Below are positions 14,026-27,566 of a DNA stretch of 64,000 nucleotides, piece by piece. The notes beneath the pieces were generated by a model. It saw only the letters and a list, made by a program, of their open reading frames with translations, was not told the DNA's origin and did not search any database. How positions within the stretch are numbered: the first letter of the stretch is position 1; each line of letters starts with the position of its first letter. Made by a program: the position numbers and the translations under genes. Source of the stretch: Trogon surrucura. Taxonomy: Eukaryota > Chordata > Aves > Trogoniformes > Trogonidae. The stretch spans positions 13,678,238-13,742,237 of the forward strand of contig CM036619.1 of NCBI GenBank assembly GCA_020746105.1, in the 5' to 3' direction.

Positions 14026-15630
14026 CTGAATATGTAATAAGCACTTGAAATGTATTTCTTCTCAGTTAGTTATTTTATATACACTATGCTCTAAAAAATG
14101 AAATGATGAAAAGTTTGCTCTGGCAAAATGCTACCAGTTCAGCTCCAGAAAGCTGTGTTTGAAGGAAACTCTTCCCTCCCTGTCCCTTTGGAGTGCCTTT
14201 GGAGTCCCTTTGGAGCGCCTTTGGAGTCCCTTTGGAGCAGCCCTCAGAAGCTTCATCCATTGGAGCTAAACCCTATCAGGTGGCTTCACACATGCTGGAG
14301 CAATCTAGGATTGGAAGGGAAGAAATGCAACTCACTGTTGCTTTTATCTTCAACTCCTCTGGGGTTCCAAATTCTACCATTGTACCTCTTAGATTCGCAG
14401 CACAAGAACACAAACTATGTGAAACAAAAATTTAATTAACTGATTACAGGAAGTTCATAAGTTTGGGAAAGGACTATGCAAACATACAAGAACAATGAGC
14501 TTATATGTTGCCCATAGAAAGAGCTAAATCATTATACCAGAAAGAGCTCAGGGGTGAGGGCTGGGAGTACTGGGAGCCCCAGGCCAAGGCTGCTCTCTGT
14601 GGGGCTGTGTCTGGCTTTGGGCTGCAGAAGGACAGAGGACTATGGGTTGCATCATGAGTGTATAATCCTGCCTCAGCAGGAAGCTCCTGTATCCACGATT
14701 TACCAGACCGAAATGACACACTCCTTTTGTGTCTAGAAAGTTTTTTACAGTTTCTTGAGAGATATCAAAACTACAGATCTCCTGGAATAATTTCTGCATG
14801 TTGCCATCTATATTTACATGACAATGGTTTTAGGAGAACTGGTTAAAATGATAACGCCAGATGTTTTTTGAACATCCCCACTTAAGAAATGGAATTACCC
14901 TCCGAAAAGAGAGTCTGGGAGCCTTGAAGTCCTTGTTTCTAGAGATGAATTTCCACAGAGTAATTAGTTTATAGGTTGACCTTGAATCATGGACCCTGGA
15001 AAGGTTGGGATCTAGATGGTCTTGTGTAGCTAGAGAAACACAAAATAGGTAGAGATAGACTCAGATGTGTGTTTTTATATGCAAAACCTCAAGGTTGTGA
15101 AAAAAATCTAGACCCCATCCTGCTAAACTGTGCAAGGAAAGAGAGTACAAATGAAGTGGTAAGGGTTCCTGTTATGGTCAGCTGCAAAATGAACACAGGA
15201 ACTTATTTACGCAGGCCCCATGTTTGCAGTGTCTTTCATGTATCTGAGTATTTCTCTTTCATGATAATGGTATCATTTTTAGATTTACTAGTGTTCTGAT
15301 CTTAGATTCAGTGTCATTCTGTTATGCTCTATATATAGACAGATTTTTAAACACATTCTACAAATGAGCACAAATGCACTTACCAACAGAGGAAGTCTCA
15401 GGATATTGAAAAGTAAAAATTAGTCTATCAAGAGGAAAATCATTGTCCAAAATTATGTGCATCCTATAGCCTGTGTTTTATTGTTGCAATTATTTTCTGG
15501 ACAGTACTGAAGTAAACCAAACCAACTTCCCCATCTTTTCCACACTCCAGTTACTCAGTTTTCTTTGATTCCTTGATAATACATTTTGTTGACTCCAATA
15601 TGACTGAAGGTGTCCATTTTATCTAGTATC
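14026..15630. other. Unique noncoding stretch holding one minisatellite
   Basis: Apart from the 11-bp tandem repeat listed separately, I recognise nothing here. Short overlapping frames at 14500-14850 on both strands have no domain. Confidence 0.45.
14184..14238. repeat. 11-bp minisatellite, five units
   Basis: Five 11-bp units follow one another without spacing. They alternate between CCCTTTGGAG(T/C) and GCCTTTGGAGT, so the real period may be 22 bp in an A-B-A-B-A order. The array is short and could vary in length between individuals. Confidence 0.9.
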
Positions 15631-16204
15631 TGTATGTGGTCTGGCTGGGATGGAGTTAACTTTCTCCACAGCAGCCCTCACAGCGCTGTGATTTGTAGCT
15701 GTAAGTGTTGAGAACCCACCAGTGATTTGGTTTCTGCTGGGCAGCGAACAGTATCAAGGCTCTCTCCACCCTCACCCCACTTCCAAAGGCTAATAGGCTG
15801 GGGGTGGGCAAGAGTCTGTGAGGGGACACAGCTGGGATAGCAGACCCAAACTGACCAAAGGGTTATTCCATACTATATGATGTCTCACACAGCCGTAAAA
15901 AAAACTCAGAGAAAGGAGGAGGAGGGGGGTGCATTCATTAAGAAGGTGTTTGTCTTCCAAGGGATCCACTACTTGTACTGGGGTCCAACTTCCCAGGAAG
16001 TGGAAGAACATCACCCGCTAATAGGAAGTAGAAAAGAAACCTTTTCCTTCGCTTTGGTTCTGTGCATGGTTTGCTTTTCTTCCTTAAATTGAATTTATCT
16101 TGACCTGTGAGTTTCAAAACCTTATTTTCCCTGCCCTGTCCTGTTGAGGAGGGGGAGGAGTGAGAGGGCAGCTTCTGGCAGCCAGAGAAGGTCAACCCAC
16201 CACA
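15631..16204 (+). mobile_element. Solo-type LTR of an avian endogenous retrovirus
   Basis: The segment starts TG (15631 or 15635) and ends CA (16204). Its ends are partly complementary: TGTGGTCTGGCTGGG at the start and CAACCCACCACA at the end. It contains blocks I know from abundant bird ERV LTRs: GGATGGAGTTAACTTTC, AATAGGCTGGGGGTGG, a CCAAAGGGTTATTCCAT block before the promoter, and a GC-rich end. A possible 5-bp target duplication flanks it: GTATC (15626-15630) and GTATA (16205-16209), one mismatch. No gag, pol or env lies next to it, so it is a solo LTR left after recombination between two LTRs. Confidence 0.8.
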
Positions 16205-17689
16205 GTATAATCTAATGGACAAAGACACTGCAACGAAACATGGGATTTACTTGTGGTTTCCAACCGGTGTTGGACAAGTCATCTATCTCCTGTGCTTCTG
16301 TGTGAAGAGATAAAACCTGGTACTTATGGATGTATGCTAGGTATAAAGTGATGAGGGGAGAATATGGATGGGGGGTGTCCACTGCACCTGTAAATGATAT
16401 ATACTCCCATTTCACCAGACCAATAGGTTTTCCTACTTTTTTATCTGTGGAACAACAGCCTTCAGTTGAAGTCAGCCAATGGGTTTTGTAGGTGGTTTTT
16501 TTTTTACTTTTTTTTCATTACACTGGCCTTATCAACTCATTTCCAAGAGTCAGCTGAGTGCAGCACTTCTGCATGCAACAAGAAGATAAATATTTTAAAA
16601 TAAAGAGACAGTTAAATACTAACAAAAACATAAAAAGAGATTAACAAAAAATGTTTCCAACAGCCCTACCAAACTACCCCTGTTCAATTTCAGTGGCTAA
16701 GGCACAGCTAATTAATTTTATCTTTGTCCCTGGAAATAGAAATCATGCTGTTTGACTGGCAGAAAGGTCTTTATACGGGAGTTTTGCTGCATTTATCCCT
16801 CTGACACAATAAATCTGCAAAGTAATTGGAATGAAATGCAAGACATATTAGCCAGCAAAGACTGTTGAAATCTCTGCCTTCAATCTGCCCCATAGGAATA
16901 AAGAATTAACATAAATAAGCTGCAAGAAATAACAAAGTCAAATTTAATAGGAACCCCAACCACTGTGAATATTCTTCTAAACAAAGAATTCTTCTTTATC
17001 CAAAGTCTACACATCCAGCAGGATTAATTTGCTCATCACTGTTATCCTCAGAGATGGATTTAATCTATTTATATTTTTTTTTATGAAGAAAAAAAGCAAA
17101 AGAGAAAAGACATGAAATCTCACGAGGGAGGCTCTTCTTTGTCAACCAACACCCTTGTAAGTATCTTACAGTATATATGAAATGGAGAATAAGGCTATGA
17201 TTTTACTGCTGTTTCCCCTGTTTCTGTCAGGTTTTGGTATTTATTGATATTCTCATGTACCTCTGGGAAAAAGAAGGCAGCAACTCCCCTGGTTGAAATG
17301 CTGTAATGTACAGTCTACACACAGTTATATCCTACAATTGAATAAAACATGAACTCAGACTTTTCCCAATACTCAAAAAGCATCATTTGTAGTCATAACC
17401 TCTTTTGGCACAATCCAGTTTACTAATCTGTTCTCTTATACATCAGTCCAGGTGTCAGCTGTCAAAGGAGTCATCAGCTGAGTACAGATACTCTTGAAAG
17501 GTTTTGATTGCCTCATTTATCTCACTGTCAGTTGGTGACTCCATCTCAAAAATCAGTGAAGAAGCAGGTCCTGATTCAGCAACCAGTGAAGCTAATATAA
17601 CTTAAGCTAAGCATTTAAGATCAGAAGTAGTTTGTGGTTTTTTTTCACTTTTGTGTATTATCATTTTAGACCCTGTAGCCCTCCAAGGC
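16205..17689. other. Noncoding stretch, possibly containing a conserved element
   Basis: No gene or repeat recognised. Around 16520-16960 the sequence is free of simple repeats and rich in TAATTA/AATAAA-type words (for example around 16708-16722), a look shared by conserved noncoding elements. This is only an impression. Confidence 0.35.
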
Positions 17690-18262
17690 ACTAAGCAGTA
17701 AAGGGAGATGATTCTTCCCCTCTCCTTGGCTCTCATGAGATCTCACCTACAGTACTGTGTCCACCTCTGGGACCTCCAACATAAGAAGGCCATGGATCTA
17801 CTTGAGTGGGTCCAGAGGGGGATCACTAAGATGATCAGAGGAATGCAGCAGCTCCTCTGTGAGGACAGGTGGAGAGAGTTGGGTCTGCTCAATCTGGAGA
17901 AGAGAAGGCTCCAAGGAGACTTTATGATGGCCTTCCAGTACTTAAAGGGAGCCTGCAAGAAAGAAGGGGACGGATTTTTTACAAGGACATGTAGTGATAG
18001 GACAATGGGTAATGACTTTAAACTGAAAGTAGGTAGATTTAGATTGGATGCAAGAAAGAAGTTCTTTACTGTGAGAGTAGTGAGGCACCTGGAACAATTT
18101 GCCCAGAGAAGTTGCAGATGCCCCCTCCCTGGAAGTGTTCACGGTCAGGCTGGATGGGTCTTTAAGCAAACTGGTCTAGTGGGAGGTGCCCCTGCCCATG
18201 GCAGGAGTGTTGGCACTAGATGATGTTTAAGGTCCCTTCCAGCTCAAACCATTCTATAAATC
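17690..18262 (+). mobile_element. CR1 LINE, truncated, C-terminal ORF2 and 3' end
   Basis: The + frame 17708-18223 matches the C-terminal part of CR1 ORF2. Landmarks in order are ILPLSLALMRSHLQYCV (equivalent to [17 protein letters not shown] in the 44.9 kb copy), LEWVQRG, LGLLNLEKRRLQGD and ARKKFFTVRVVRH. The usual [15 protein letters not shown] region is read in another frame, so there is a frameshift near 18090-18110. The 3' end is CR1-like (AGATGATGTTTAAGGTCCC, then CCATTCTATAAATCTAT) but lacks clean octamers. The element lost its 5' part, endonuclease and catalytic reverse transcriptase motifs, and is not functional. Confidence 0.9.
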
Positions 18263-21200
18263 TATTACTTGAAAAGATGTTTAAATATCAATAAGCCCCT
18301 CAGTGCTGGAATGGAAACTGGTAAAGTTGCTCCCATCCTTGAACATATTACTATTCTGCTTGGGAGGATATAGGTTTAGATATAGTTACTGGCTTGTAGC
18401 GAGGATTGATTCCACATCCCATTGTTTTTTGTGTCTGAAAACCTTCATATGAATTATTCAAGTTCACGGGAGACAATGTCTGTCTGGTTTTCTCAGACCT
18501 TTCACTAGACTTGATAGTCAATCTTTCTGTGCTTCAGGATGTCTCAGGCTCTATTTAATTTCAGTTTTTTTGCTGGAATACTGATGAATAATGTATTCAC
18601 TTGAATTCTTTTTTTCCAAAGAATGAAACGATATTTAATAGAGAATTCAGTATGCACCTACTTGCACAATCTGGATGTGTATAAAGATTTTGGCAGAAAA
18701 TAGGAAGAGAATATCATATTACTTTCACATAAGATTAATCATATTTTCCTAGTAATAATGCAGTAAAACTGCAGGACAAAATCCAGTGAACAGAAAGTAT
18801 CTTGAGTAGGTTTATATTACTTTGTATAGTGAGTATATTACTTTATATCATAATATATTACACAGTAACTACTTGTTTGCTGTGCTTATGCAATACTGCA
18901 AAATTAAAGGATGAGTACTCACATGAGAGCATATGATATATTTCCTTGTTTGATGGCACGTTTTCCCACTAGTTTCCTAGGAATCTGAGTGATTTGTATT
19001 ATAAAGCATTTTTTTCTGGTGGCGAATGCTGACTCTCAGTAGCAGATTACCAAATCGAGTGTGAAAGAGGGTTCATTCCTCCCATTCCTCTGTGGTCACA
19101 CAGTGTTCTCGACAGGGGAAACACTCGCTGCATGGTTGCGTGAGTGAAGTTGTTTTAACGTGGGTGTCAAGTATGTCTAGGAAAAAAGGATATGAAGGCA
19201 GGATCCACTCAGCAGTACAACCAGTTAAAGAAACTGAATTGCCACCGCAGTTCCCGTTAAATACTTGTAGGGTTTTTGTGGGAAATCAATTTGGTAAATG
19301 GAGACCTGAACAGCTAGTGCTTCACCATCTCTGTAACCGAAAAAAATGATAGGAATAAAAATATGTTAAAAGAGAATCTTACTGTACACGTCATTGGAAA
19401 CATAATTCAAACATGAAATTAAAGTATCTCTGCACTGTATATTGATATAAAATTAATGACTGCCTGTTAATGAGTCCTGTTTTATTATGAGTTTTCTTTC
19501 TGAGGGAAGCAAAGGAAGCATTTGAAGTTTTCACCAATGACCCAGTGGAAGCATAAGGAAACCAGTTGCAAGTACCAATCCTGCGTAAGAGATAAAAAAA
19601 ATCACCTTATGTTTTTTGTGAAAAATGACTGTGCTTAAAGATCACAGATTGACAGCTCATAACAGCTGTTCCTAAAACATCTTCTGACCTAAAGAAGCTG
19701 AGAAGTGAAGGAGACAACTTTCTTCTGCTCTGGAGTTATACACAGGAAGTCAACTGATATTCTTGATCTCTCACAGGAAAAGGTCTCAAACCCAGAGCTT
19801 CATTTTTCAACAAAGTGCCTTCATTTCCCAGACAATATTGTTAGTGAGCAATTCCCCTCGTACTGTAGGCATGACACACTGAGCCAAGAGTATGAGATTT
19901 AAGTAGTATCCCCTCTAGTTGATTATCTAGGTCCTTCCAAGTTGTTTAAATTTTCTACTTTTCCCCAGTCAGATTGTGCTTGTTTTCAGCCTGGGGTCAC
20001 AGTGTCTGCTTGCAGGGAAATATTGCTTATCCTCACGCATCCTGATAGCATAACTTAACTTTCTGTGTTGCCAGGTGGGAATAAGATAAATTTTCAGTGG
20101 GAACTCCCAGAAACTGAACTTGCTAATTTTCACTGGCAAATAGACCACAACAGCAGGGCTATGGGACTCCTGGGTGGCTTCCTTGCTTGTTTGTATTGCT
20201 TTCTTTGTGGTGCCTCAGTTTAATGAGTTTGTGGTTTGGTGCTTCTCAGTATTTACACTGCAATATATGGGGCTGTGGCATGTTTGACCTAGGTTCAGAA
20301 AACAAAATTAGCACCCTCAAATTGTCATATCTAACTGCTCCACCTTTAACATTAGTTCAGTTATCACTTCTCATTAACCTTTAAAAAGAATCTTTAAAAA
20401 CCCTCATCTCATATTTAAAAACATATATCGTTCTCTATAATGGCGTCTCATTTCAAAGTAAAAACAGATAATTAAATATACATATGGAAGAGGCATTGAA
20501 TGAAGGATCTGCACCTTCATCTCCACCTCCTCAGGAAGCTGTAGACATCAGCTGAGGGTCACACAAATGCAACACATACCTTTTCACTGACAACAATAAT
20601 ATTAGAAGGGAATAAAGTACAAGGCTGTCCAAATGTTTAAACACTTGACTGTCATCATATTTTCGCATCATGATGTTTCTATGCTTCTTATGGACTCTCT
20701 CATGCAGAATATCTGGACTCCAAGCTGACCATGGACCTTTACAGAATTATCCAAGCCCATTTTTCTGTGTTTTTTTTTTTTTCTGAGTGGCTCGTACTCA
20801 TTAGGTTTTTCTATAGCAATTATAATTATAATCATTTATATAATCATAAATTGTATCTATGCAGTCTTCTATGTATATATCACCCAGGTTCAGCATTCAC
20901 CCCCACAAAAAAAGCATTTCCTCAAACATTTGCTCTGCAACAGAAAGGTTTACCCTATATGTATTGTAAGGCGGTGTTTAGAGAGGCTTTGTTCTGCATG
21001 GGATATTTTTCTAGGATACATGGCAATAAATCCTAGTCCCAAACTGATATATAGTGAATATCCACGTAATAGAGATTCAAACTTGTAAACCCAGGCAATA
21101 AAGATTGTTACAGTGAACATTCTCTGGCTCAGTCTTGCACTATCATAGCATAGACACATTCATAGTCTTTATTAGAATCTTCTGTTATCTTCAGATGACG

Positions 21201-23292
21201 ACATTTGGTTGGCTTGAGGGCTAACTGGAGGGAGAGGATGAGAGGAAGTGGATACAGTTGCAAAATAATGTTTAGATGTGGTAAACTGAGCCTATTTCCC
21301 CCCATACTCTTAACGGAATACAGACGCAAATTTTCGGGTTAGCAAAGTTGTGTCACAGAGATAATACTCTAAAATTCACTCTGCAGATGTTCTGGGTAAC
21401 TTCTGCTGCCTGAATCCAGTTACATAAACAAAGCATTATTGTTTAGTTGAGTGACAATGGCATCCATACTTCAAGGTAAATAATTCAACATGATCCACCA
21501 AGGGTGGATATTTGCTGGAAAACAACTGCCAGGATTAATCCACAGACCAAAGAATAATATGATGCAGACATGCCTTTTTATATATCACTCAGATGGGCAT
21601 TGGGATATTGTATATTTCATCACTTTAAGTGGTTCCTTCATCAAGCAAGTCTTGCAAAGCAAAGCCAAAAATATTGAATGTAAGGGCTAAGGGGAAGACA
21701 TTAAGTACATGTTGTCCTTACAGCCACTGGATTTTGCTCACAAATTAGGATTGTCCTTAAAAGTGAGGTTCCTTAGTTTTTGGCATGTTCTCATATTCAT
21801 TGGAGAATGTTTTTCTCCATTGGCATACTGCTTTTTCTGTTACATAGCCTTATTTCATCAGCTATATGCACCGAATGTGATTCCAATTTTTTTCTCCCTT
21901 GTTTGTTGGACCACTGAACCAGGGTAAATGAAGGCACATGGCCAACCATATGGTAACAATAACATCAGTGCTGCAGCAGAGGAAGATCAAGAGTCACATA
22001 TACATAAAGTAATATGGAATATATTTATATAATTTTGAAGAATATCACTAGTCTGTTTTCTTCAGCAATATTTGTGTTCTTTGGAATGACAGAATGAGGT
22101 CAAATCCAAGAAGCATTACATTGAAAGTACCAGTCAAAAAGAACTTGTCCCTTTCATCTGTTCCAAATTTTGATCTTTTATATAACTTTGTGGAGATTAT
22201 AATGTATCAAACACTACTGGTATTTGCCCGGAAAAAGTGCAATTTTCTTTTCAGAAAATTGATATAATTAAAAAAAATAGTATGACAGTATGCCTGGTGC
22301 TTTGAAGAGTAGAGCTTAATTTTATGTCCTGTACCACTTCCCATTGTTTTCAGAATACTCTATTTATTGGATCCATTTCTCATGTCAACTTGGATAACTT
22401 AAGTGCCCAGAAAATTGGCGGTGCAAACATGTGAACCTGGTTATAACTATTAATTAAAATTTTCAGCTAAATCATAAAATGGTGTCTGTGAAAAGTTGTG
22501 CAGAAATTACTTCCCATCATTTAAACAAATGTAATTTCAGTCAGTCACCAGCTGCTCTGAAAACTCCTCAGATATGCTTAACCATTAATCTCAGCTTAGT
22601 TTTGAGCTGCTTAACTTGAAATTGGTTTATCACTTTTCAGTAATGTGAACAGGTGAGCAGGAAATATTGCCAAAAATAATAGATGGAGTTGAACCTACCA
22701 GAACTGGGCTGGATTGCAACACTTTGAAATACTTTTTTAATGAAGTGGAAGCACTGGAGTTTCCATGAGAAACAGGGGAAAACATTCTTTTGAACTGTAC
22801 TTATTTCATTAGAGAAGGAGGAGGTTAATTCCTTTTAAATATTTGATGAGTCTGTTCTAAATGCTAAACTAAGCTAAGGTTGAGTGTTCAAACTCAAGTA
22901 AACAAGGAGACTCATACATTCATATTCTCAAACTGAAAACTTCTATTTAAATAGCAACCAGTATTTTGTACTTTCCCATGACATTATAACTGTCATTTAC
23001 AACTCCTATCACTTACCACCCATCACTTATGGAGTTTTGACATCCTCCTGTAGTTATTTTATAAGTCTGAAGACACTGTTATAACCAAATAGACTGTATT
23101 GCAAATTAAGCTTTTGACAGATTCACCCTGAGATTGCTAAAGAAGATTGTGTGTGATTGGTGAGAAAATTGAAGATGCATAGTTTTAATTATAAGACTGT
23201 TTAACAGAACCTATTTTAATGGCAATGATCTGTGACACCTTGGACTATCCACTACTAGAAGGGCAATGGCAAGGGCATACTCACAAAGGGTA
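18263..23292. other. Unique AT-rich noncoding stretch
   Basis: No gene or repeat family recognised. It contains a 13-T run near 20770, an AT-rich partly palindromic patch near 20815-20860, and a stretch at 22400-22690 with TTAATTAA that looks like possible conserved noncoding DNA. Open frames are at most about 101 codons. Confidence 0.4.
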
Positions 23293-24210
23293 TGTATTGG
23301 GTTTGCATGGCAAGGTTTTGGTAGAAGGGGGCTACAGGGGTGGTTTCTGTGAGAAACTGCTAGAAGCTTCCCTGTGTCTCCTGGAGCCAGTACCACCCAG
23401 CTCCAAGATGGACCTGCCACTGGCCAAGGCCAAAGCCAAACCTGTTAGCGATAGCAGTAGCACCTTTGGGATAACATATTTAAGAGGAAGGCAAAGAAGT
23501 CACTGTACAATTACAACTGGAGGAGAGAGAATATGTGAGAGAAGCAACTCTTCAGACACCAAGGTCAGTGAAGAAGGAAGGGAAGAAGGTGCTCCATGCT
23601 CTGAAGTAGAGATTTCCCTGTAGCCCATGGTGAAGGCAGGCTATCCCCCTGCAGCCCATGGAGGATAATAATGGAACAATTGTTCACCTGAAGCCCATGG
23701 AGGATTCCACAACAGAGCAGGTGGATGCCTGTGACCCTGTGGGAAGCCCTTGCTGGATCAAGTTCCTGACAGGATCTGTAGACCCATAGAGAAAGAAACC
23801 AGTGCAGAAGCAGGTTTGCTGGCAGGACTTGTGGCCTCATGGGGGACTCACTCTGTAGAAGTCTGTTCCTGAAGGACTGCACCCCACGCAAGGGATCCAA
23901 ACTAGAGCAGTTGATGAAGAACTGCAGCCCATGGGAAGGACTCACTTTGGAGAAGTTTGTGAACTGTCTTCCATGGGAAGGACACGACACCCAAGCAGAG
24001 GAAGAGTGTGAGGAGTCCTCCCTCTCAGGAGAAACGTGATAAACTGACAGTAAACCTCATTCCCTGACACCCTGCAAAGTTGAGCCCAGGAAGAGGGGAG
24101 GGGTGGGGGAAAGCACTTTTAAGATTTGTTTTTATTTCTCATTACCCTACTCTGATTTGATTGGTAATAAACTGATTTTCCCCAAGCTGTGTCTTTTGAG
24201 GTTATTACAA
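23293..24210 (+). mobile_element. Long avian ERVL-type LTR, 3' truncated
   Basis: It starts TGTATTGGGTTTGCATGG, a start I know from a common bird LTR family. A GGGATAACATATTTAAGAGG promoter block follows (TATA-like at 23471-23484), and AATAAA lies at 24166-24171. Between them runs a series of degenerate ~40-bp repeats built around GCAGCCCATGG (23621, 23651, 23691, 23923, 23966). The copy stops after CCCCAAG, short of the expected CA end, so the U5 end is missing. No retroviral genes are attached. The frames at + 23219-23623 and - 23565-23990 lie mostly inside the LTR and are not genes. Class assignment is from memory. Confidence 0.78.
23471..23484 (+). promoter_or_regulatory. TATA-like box of the 23.3 kb LTR
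   Basis: ATAACATATTTAAG sits about 180 bp into the LTR, where U3 of this family keeps its core promoter. Whether it still works is unknown. Confidence 0.5.
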
Positions 24211-27200
24211 CGAAATCTTAGTTCGTATGAAGGTCTACGAAAAGTCTGTCATGTTCTTAAAGGCCATATTCAGTCTGTAAAAGTTTGTGTTACCTAAGCT
24301 AGCACCAAATGCAGAGCAAGATAAGTCAGTCACCATGAAGCCATGGGTAAAAATCTCCTGGTACCTGAGTTAGCTCCTTCTAGAGCTAGGTCTGTTCTCT
24401 CTGCGTGCTGCAGGGTGATCTAGCATGCTATTTGTTTTAAATATTTACTTGTGTGAAATATCTTTCCGACTTTGTTGGGAAGAAACTTTATGTCATATCA
24501 ATATTTGCAGACTCACATACATCCAGACCTACTGACTGAGACTGAATGAAGTCTCTTTACTGTCTCTTTTGTAAATGCAGTCAAAACTTCCACCATACTG
24601 TGTACCCAGTAGGACTCAATGAAATTTTCATAATAAAAATAAAAGACTACAGGGATGACTTTTGGATAGTTTGGGGTAACCCTTTTTATTCCATGATCAA
24701 CCAAACAAAGTATATAATTCTGCCAAAAAGGGTGTCACAGCATTTTAGAGAGCAAACAGATGTTGACTGCATTCTTATGAACGAGCAAAAATTTGACACA
24801 AACCTAAAATTGTAGTGGGTATATCTATGAGTCACAAATACAGACTTCCACTCAATCTGCATCTGTTTCTGTAGGTAAAGCACTAGTATTAAACTGTTAT
24901 TCCTATGTGGTTAGAAAGGAAGTGGAAATCTTGCTGGATCAATTATTTTTTAAGAAATTAGTTTTCAATTTATAGGATGGAGATGCAATCAGCTGCAATT
25001 TAATGTGCTGGTTTGGCAAGGCAGCTGAGTCACCATAATTGGCTACATGGGTGTTCTTAGCACACATACATTGTAAACTAAAATGTGCCAATTTAAGCTA
25101 ACACATTTATTTTGTCATTAAGAGAAGCGGGTAGACATATGGTGCAGCTGAAGAATGTTATTTGTTAAATTTCTGCCAGTTTTAATCTGAGTAACATTCT
25201 TTGGTGGCAGGAGTGAGCTTCAAGAAGAGACTTGATTGAGGTTGAAGACACTCCTTATCTCCGAACCTGACACTGTGGCATAAAATTTATAGTACAAGTG
25301 AAATTAAGAAGACTTCCTAGATAAGGGAAGTACTGAGAAATATAAAGGAAAATTCACAGAGGAAGATTAAGATAGCAGGCATGAAAGGGCTCACCTTTCT
25401 TTCAAAAAATATTTTGTTCTCTTGTCAGAGATGCCCAGTATGTAGCTCTTTCCTTTTTCATACTCCCAGATTAGAGCATGTTATACGCAGCTTTTTTCTT
25501 CCACAGTGAATAGTCTTGACAGGTGAGAGAGAAGTTCATTCATAGCATTTTGCTTCCCCTTACACCCAGATTATATGAAAACACCACTGATGAAATTTCC
25601 CAGGAGTATAGTCCCTGAGTTCAGTCACATATTTATCTATTGCTTCAGGGGAAATTGATGTTACAGCCTCTCTTAACAGACTGGTTCATAAAACACCCAT
25701 GAAACAGAAGATTTCAAAAACTTTTGTGATAAACCTACTACTAATGGTACAATATACACTATGGTTCCATTTCCCAACTTCACTGTTGCAGGGACACATT
25801 TTCCCAGACTGGAGTGGACAGCACGACCTCTTTGTTGGCTGGTCTCAGCGTTGGGCTGAAGCTCAAGTGACTGCTCTGTTCTGTACAAAAGAGATATAGA
25901 AGTTTTAACCTCATGGTCTGGAGTCATCAGATCCAGTGCCAGTCTCAACCGCTGCACAGACAGACAGTAACACTGTCGAGCACAAATGGACTTCTTCTCC
26001 TGTGACCTCCTGTGAACTAGGAAACACACCCTGAAGTTTTCAACCTGATAAAGAGCTCATCTTTTCTTTACAATTGAAAATATTCCCTGTTTCAGTTCTG
26101 CTACAGGTTGGGCTGCTTGATCATCAGGGGGAGTGGTTGAGAGAAAATGTACAAGGTTTTCCTTGTCTATGCAGGCATGATGGACTCTACAGCAGCAGCT
26201 GACAATCTCTGGGAAAAGAGGACATTCAAACCATAGCTGACTTCGCCTCTGCAGTTCCCAGATGGTGCTGACAATGAGGTATCTCTCTTCAATTGCAAGA
26301 GTTGTTTGATTGCTTCAGTATAAAAAAATCCACCACTACATCGTACATGGTGTAACACAGCATCAAAAGCCACAGCTCAATGAAGAAAGAAGGAGTTCCG
26401 TGATTCAGACCGCATCTGAAATTGGCCCAATCTTTCTTTCCAGGATGGAATGATTTCAGGATGGGGTTTGCAAGCTCTGAAACAGGAAAGCCTTTTACTT
26501 CAGGTATATCCTGTCAAATGCCGTTAGAAATTAATAGATGACTTTCCAAGATGCTTCCATTTGTTGAACAGTCTCTAGTCCGCTGAAGCTGGTGAGGTAG
26601 ATCCTTGTCCTTCCAGGAAAACTGCAAATTCGGTGCTTTATTTTTTTCAGAGTATTTTGCAGTAAATCCTCTTCAAACTGCTTTCAGGAAGTAGACAAGT
26701 AATGCCAATTTCACAAGTGTGGGGGGAAAACAGAGGTTGAGCATTCTTTATCCTTGGCATGTGTTATTAAGGAGAAGTTTCAAGACCTAAAGGAATTCTG
26801 CATGAGTCCCCAGCCCTAACCACAAGTAATATGAGCAAACTACTGTTTGCTCACTAATGTGTGATAAATTCTTAGCTAAATATTACAGCATTTGAGTTGA
26901 TTGATTTAAGCAACAGTAGTTGGGAGAACAGTTTAATATCAGTTCTGTCATACAGGATTTACGTGTGTATCCCTCTGGCTACCCTAGGTAGTCATTGACT
27001 AAAGCACATAACTATGAAATTAACCTTTTTCACATTAAATTCTTACCAATCTGGCTCATGCAGGAGTCATCCCTTGCTACTATCGCAAAAAGAGCAGGCA
27101 TAAGAGTGATGAATCTGGGAAGGGATTTTCCCTTCCCTCCCTGGAAGACTGCTCTGGATTCTGTGGGAGCCTTCCTCTCCATTTACAGATCAGAGCCACT

Positions 27201-27566
27201 CACCGCTGCCAGGAAACCATAGAAAGGCAGTAGAGTCATGCAAAACATTTTTTTGTATGCAATCATAGTGTCTGTCCTTTAATGGCCCAGAGAAATAGAA
27301 ATCGTTCCAAACCACCGGAACTACTTTTGTATTGCTCATAAGGAAGCACTCAGAATCTGACCCTCAGAGAATCCATACATACCCAGTGAAGATACGTCCT
27401 CTGTATGTGGCATAAACTTCTCATACGTTGTCTTGTGCAGAGAAGTTTTCAAAGACAATGTTCTTTCCTTGTTGCTTGCACTTTTTTTAATTGAAGATGG
27501 AAAACAGGCCAGAAATCAAGGTTCCTTCCACCTGTTTGTTGGGGGTTTTTTAAATATTTGTCCTTT
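24211..27566. other. Unique noncoding stretch
   Basis: No repeat or gene recognised. Short frames such as - 25673-26029 (118 codons) show no domain. Confidence 0.4.

Noticed and set aside
23219-23990. 134- and 141-codon frames as ERV or host genes
   Set aside because: They lie mainly within an LTR and resemble no retroviral protein.
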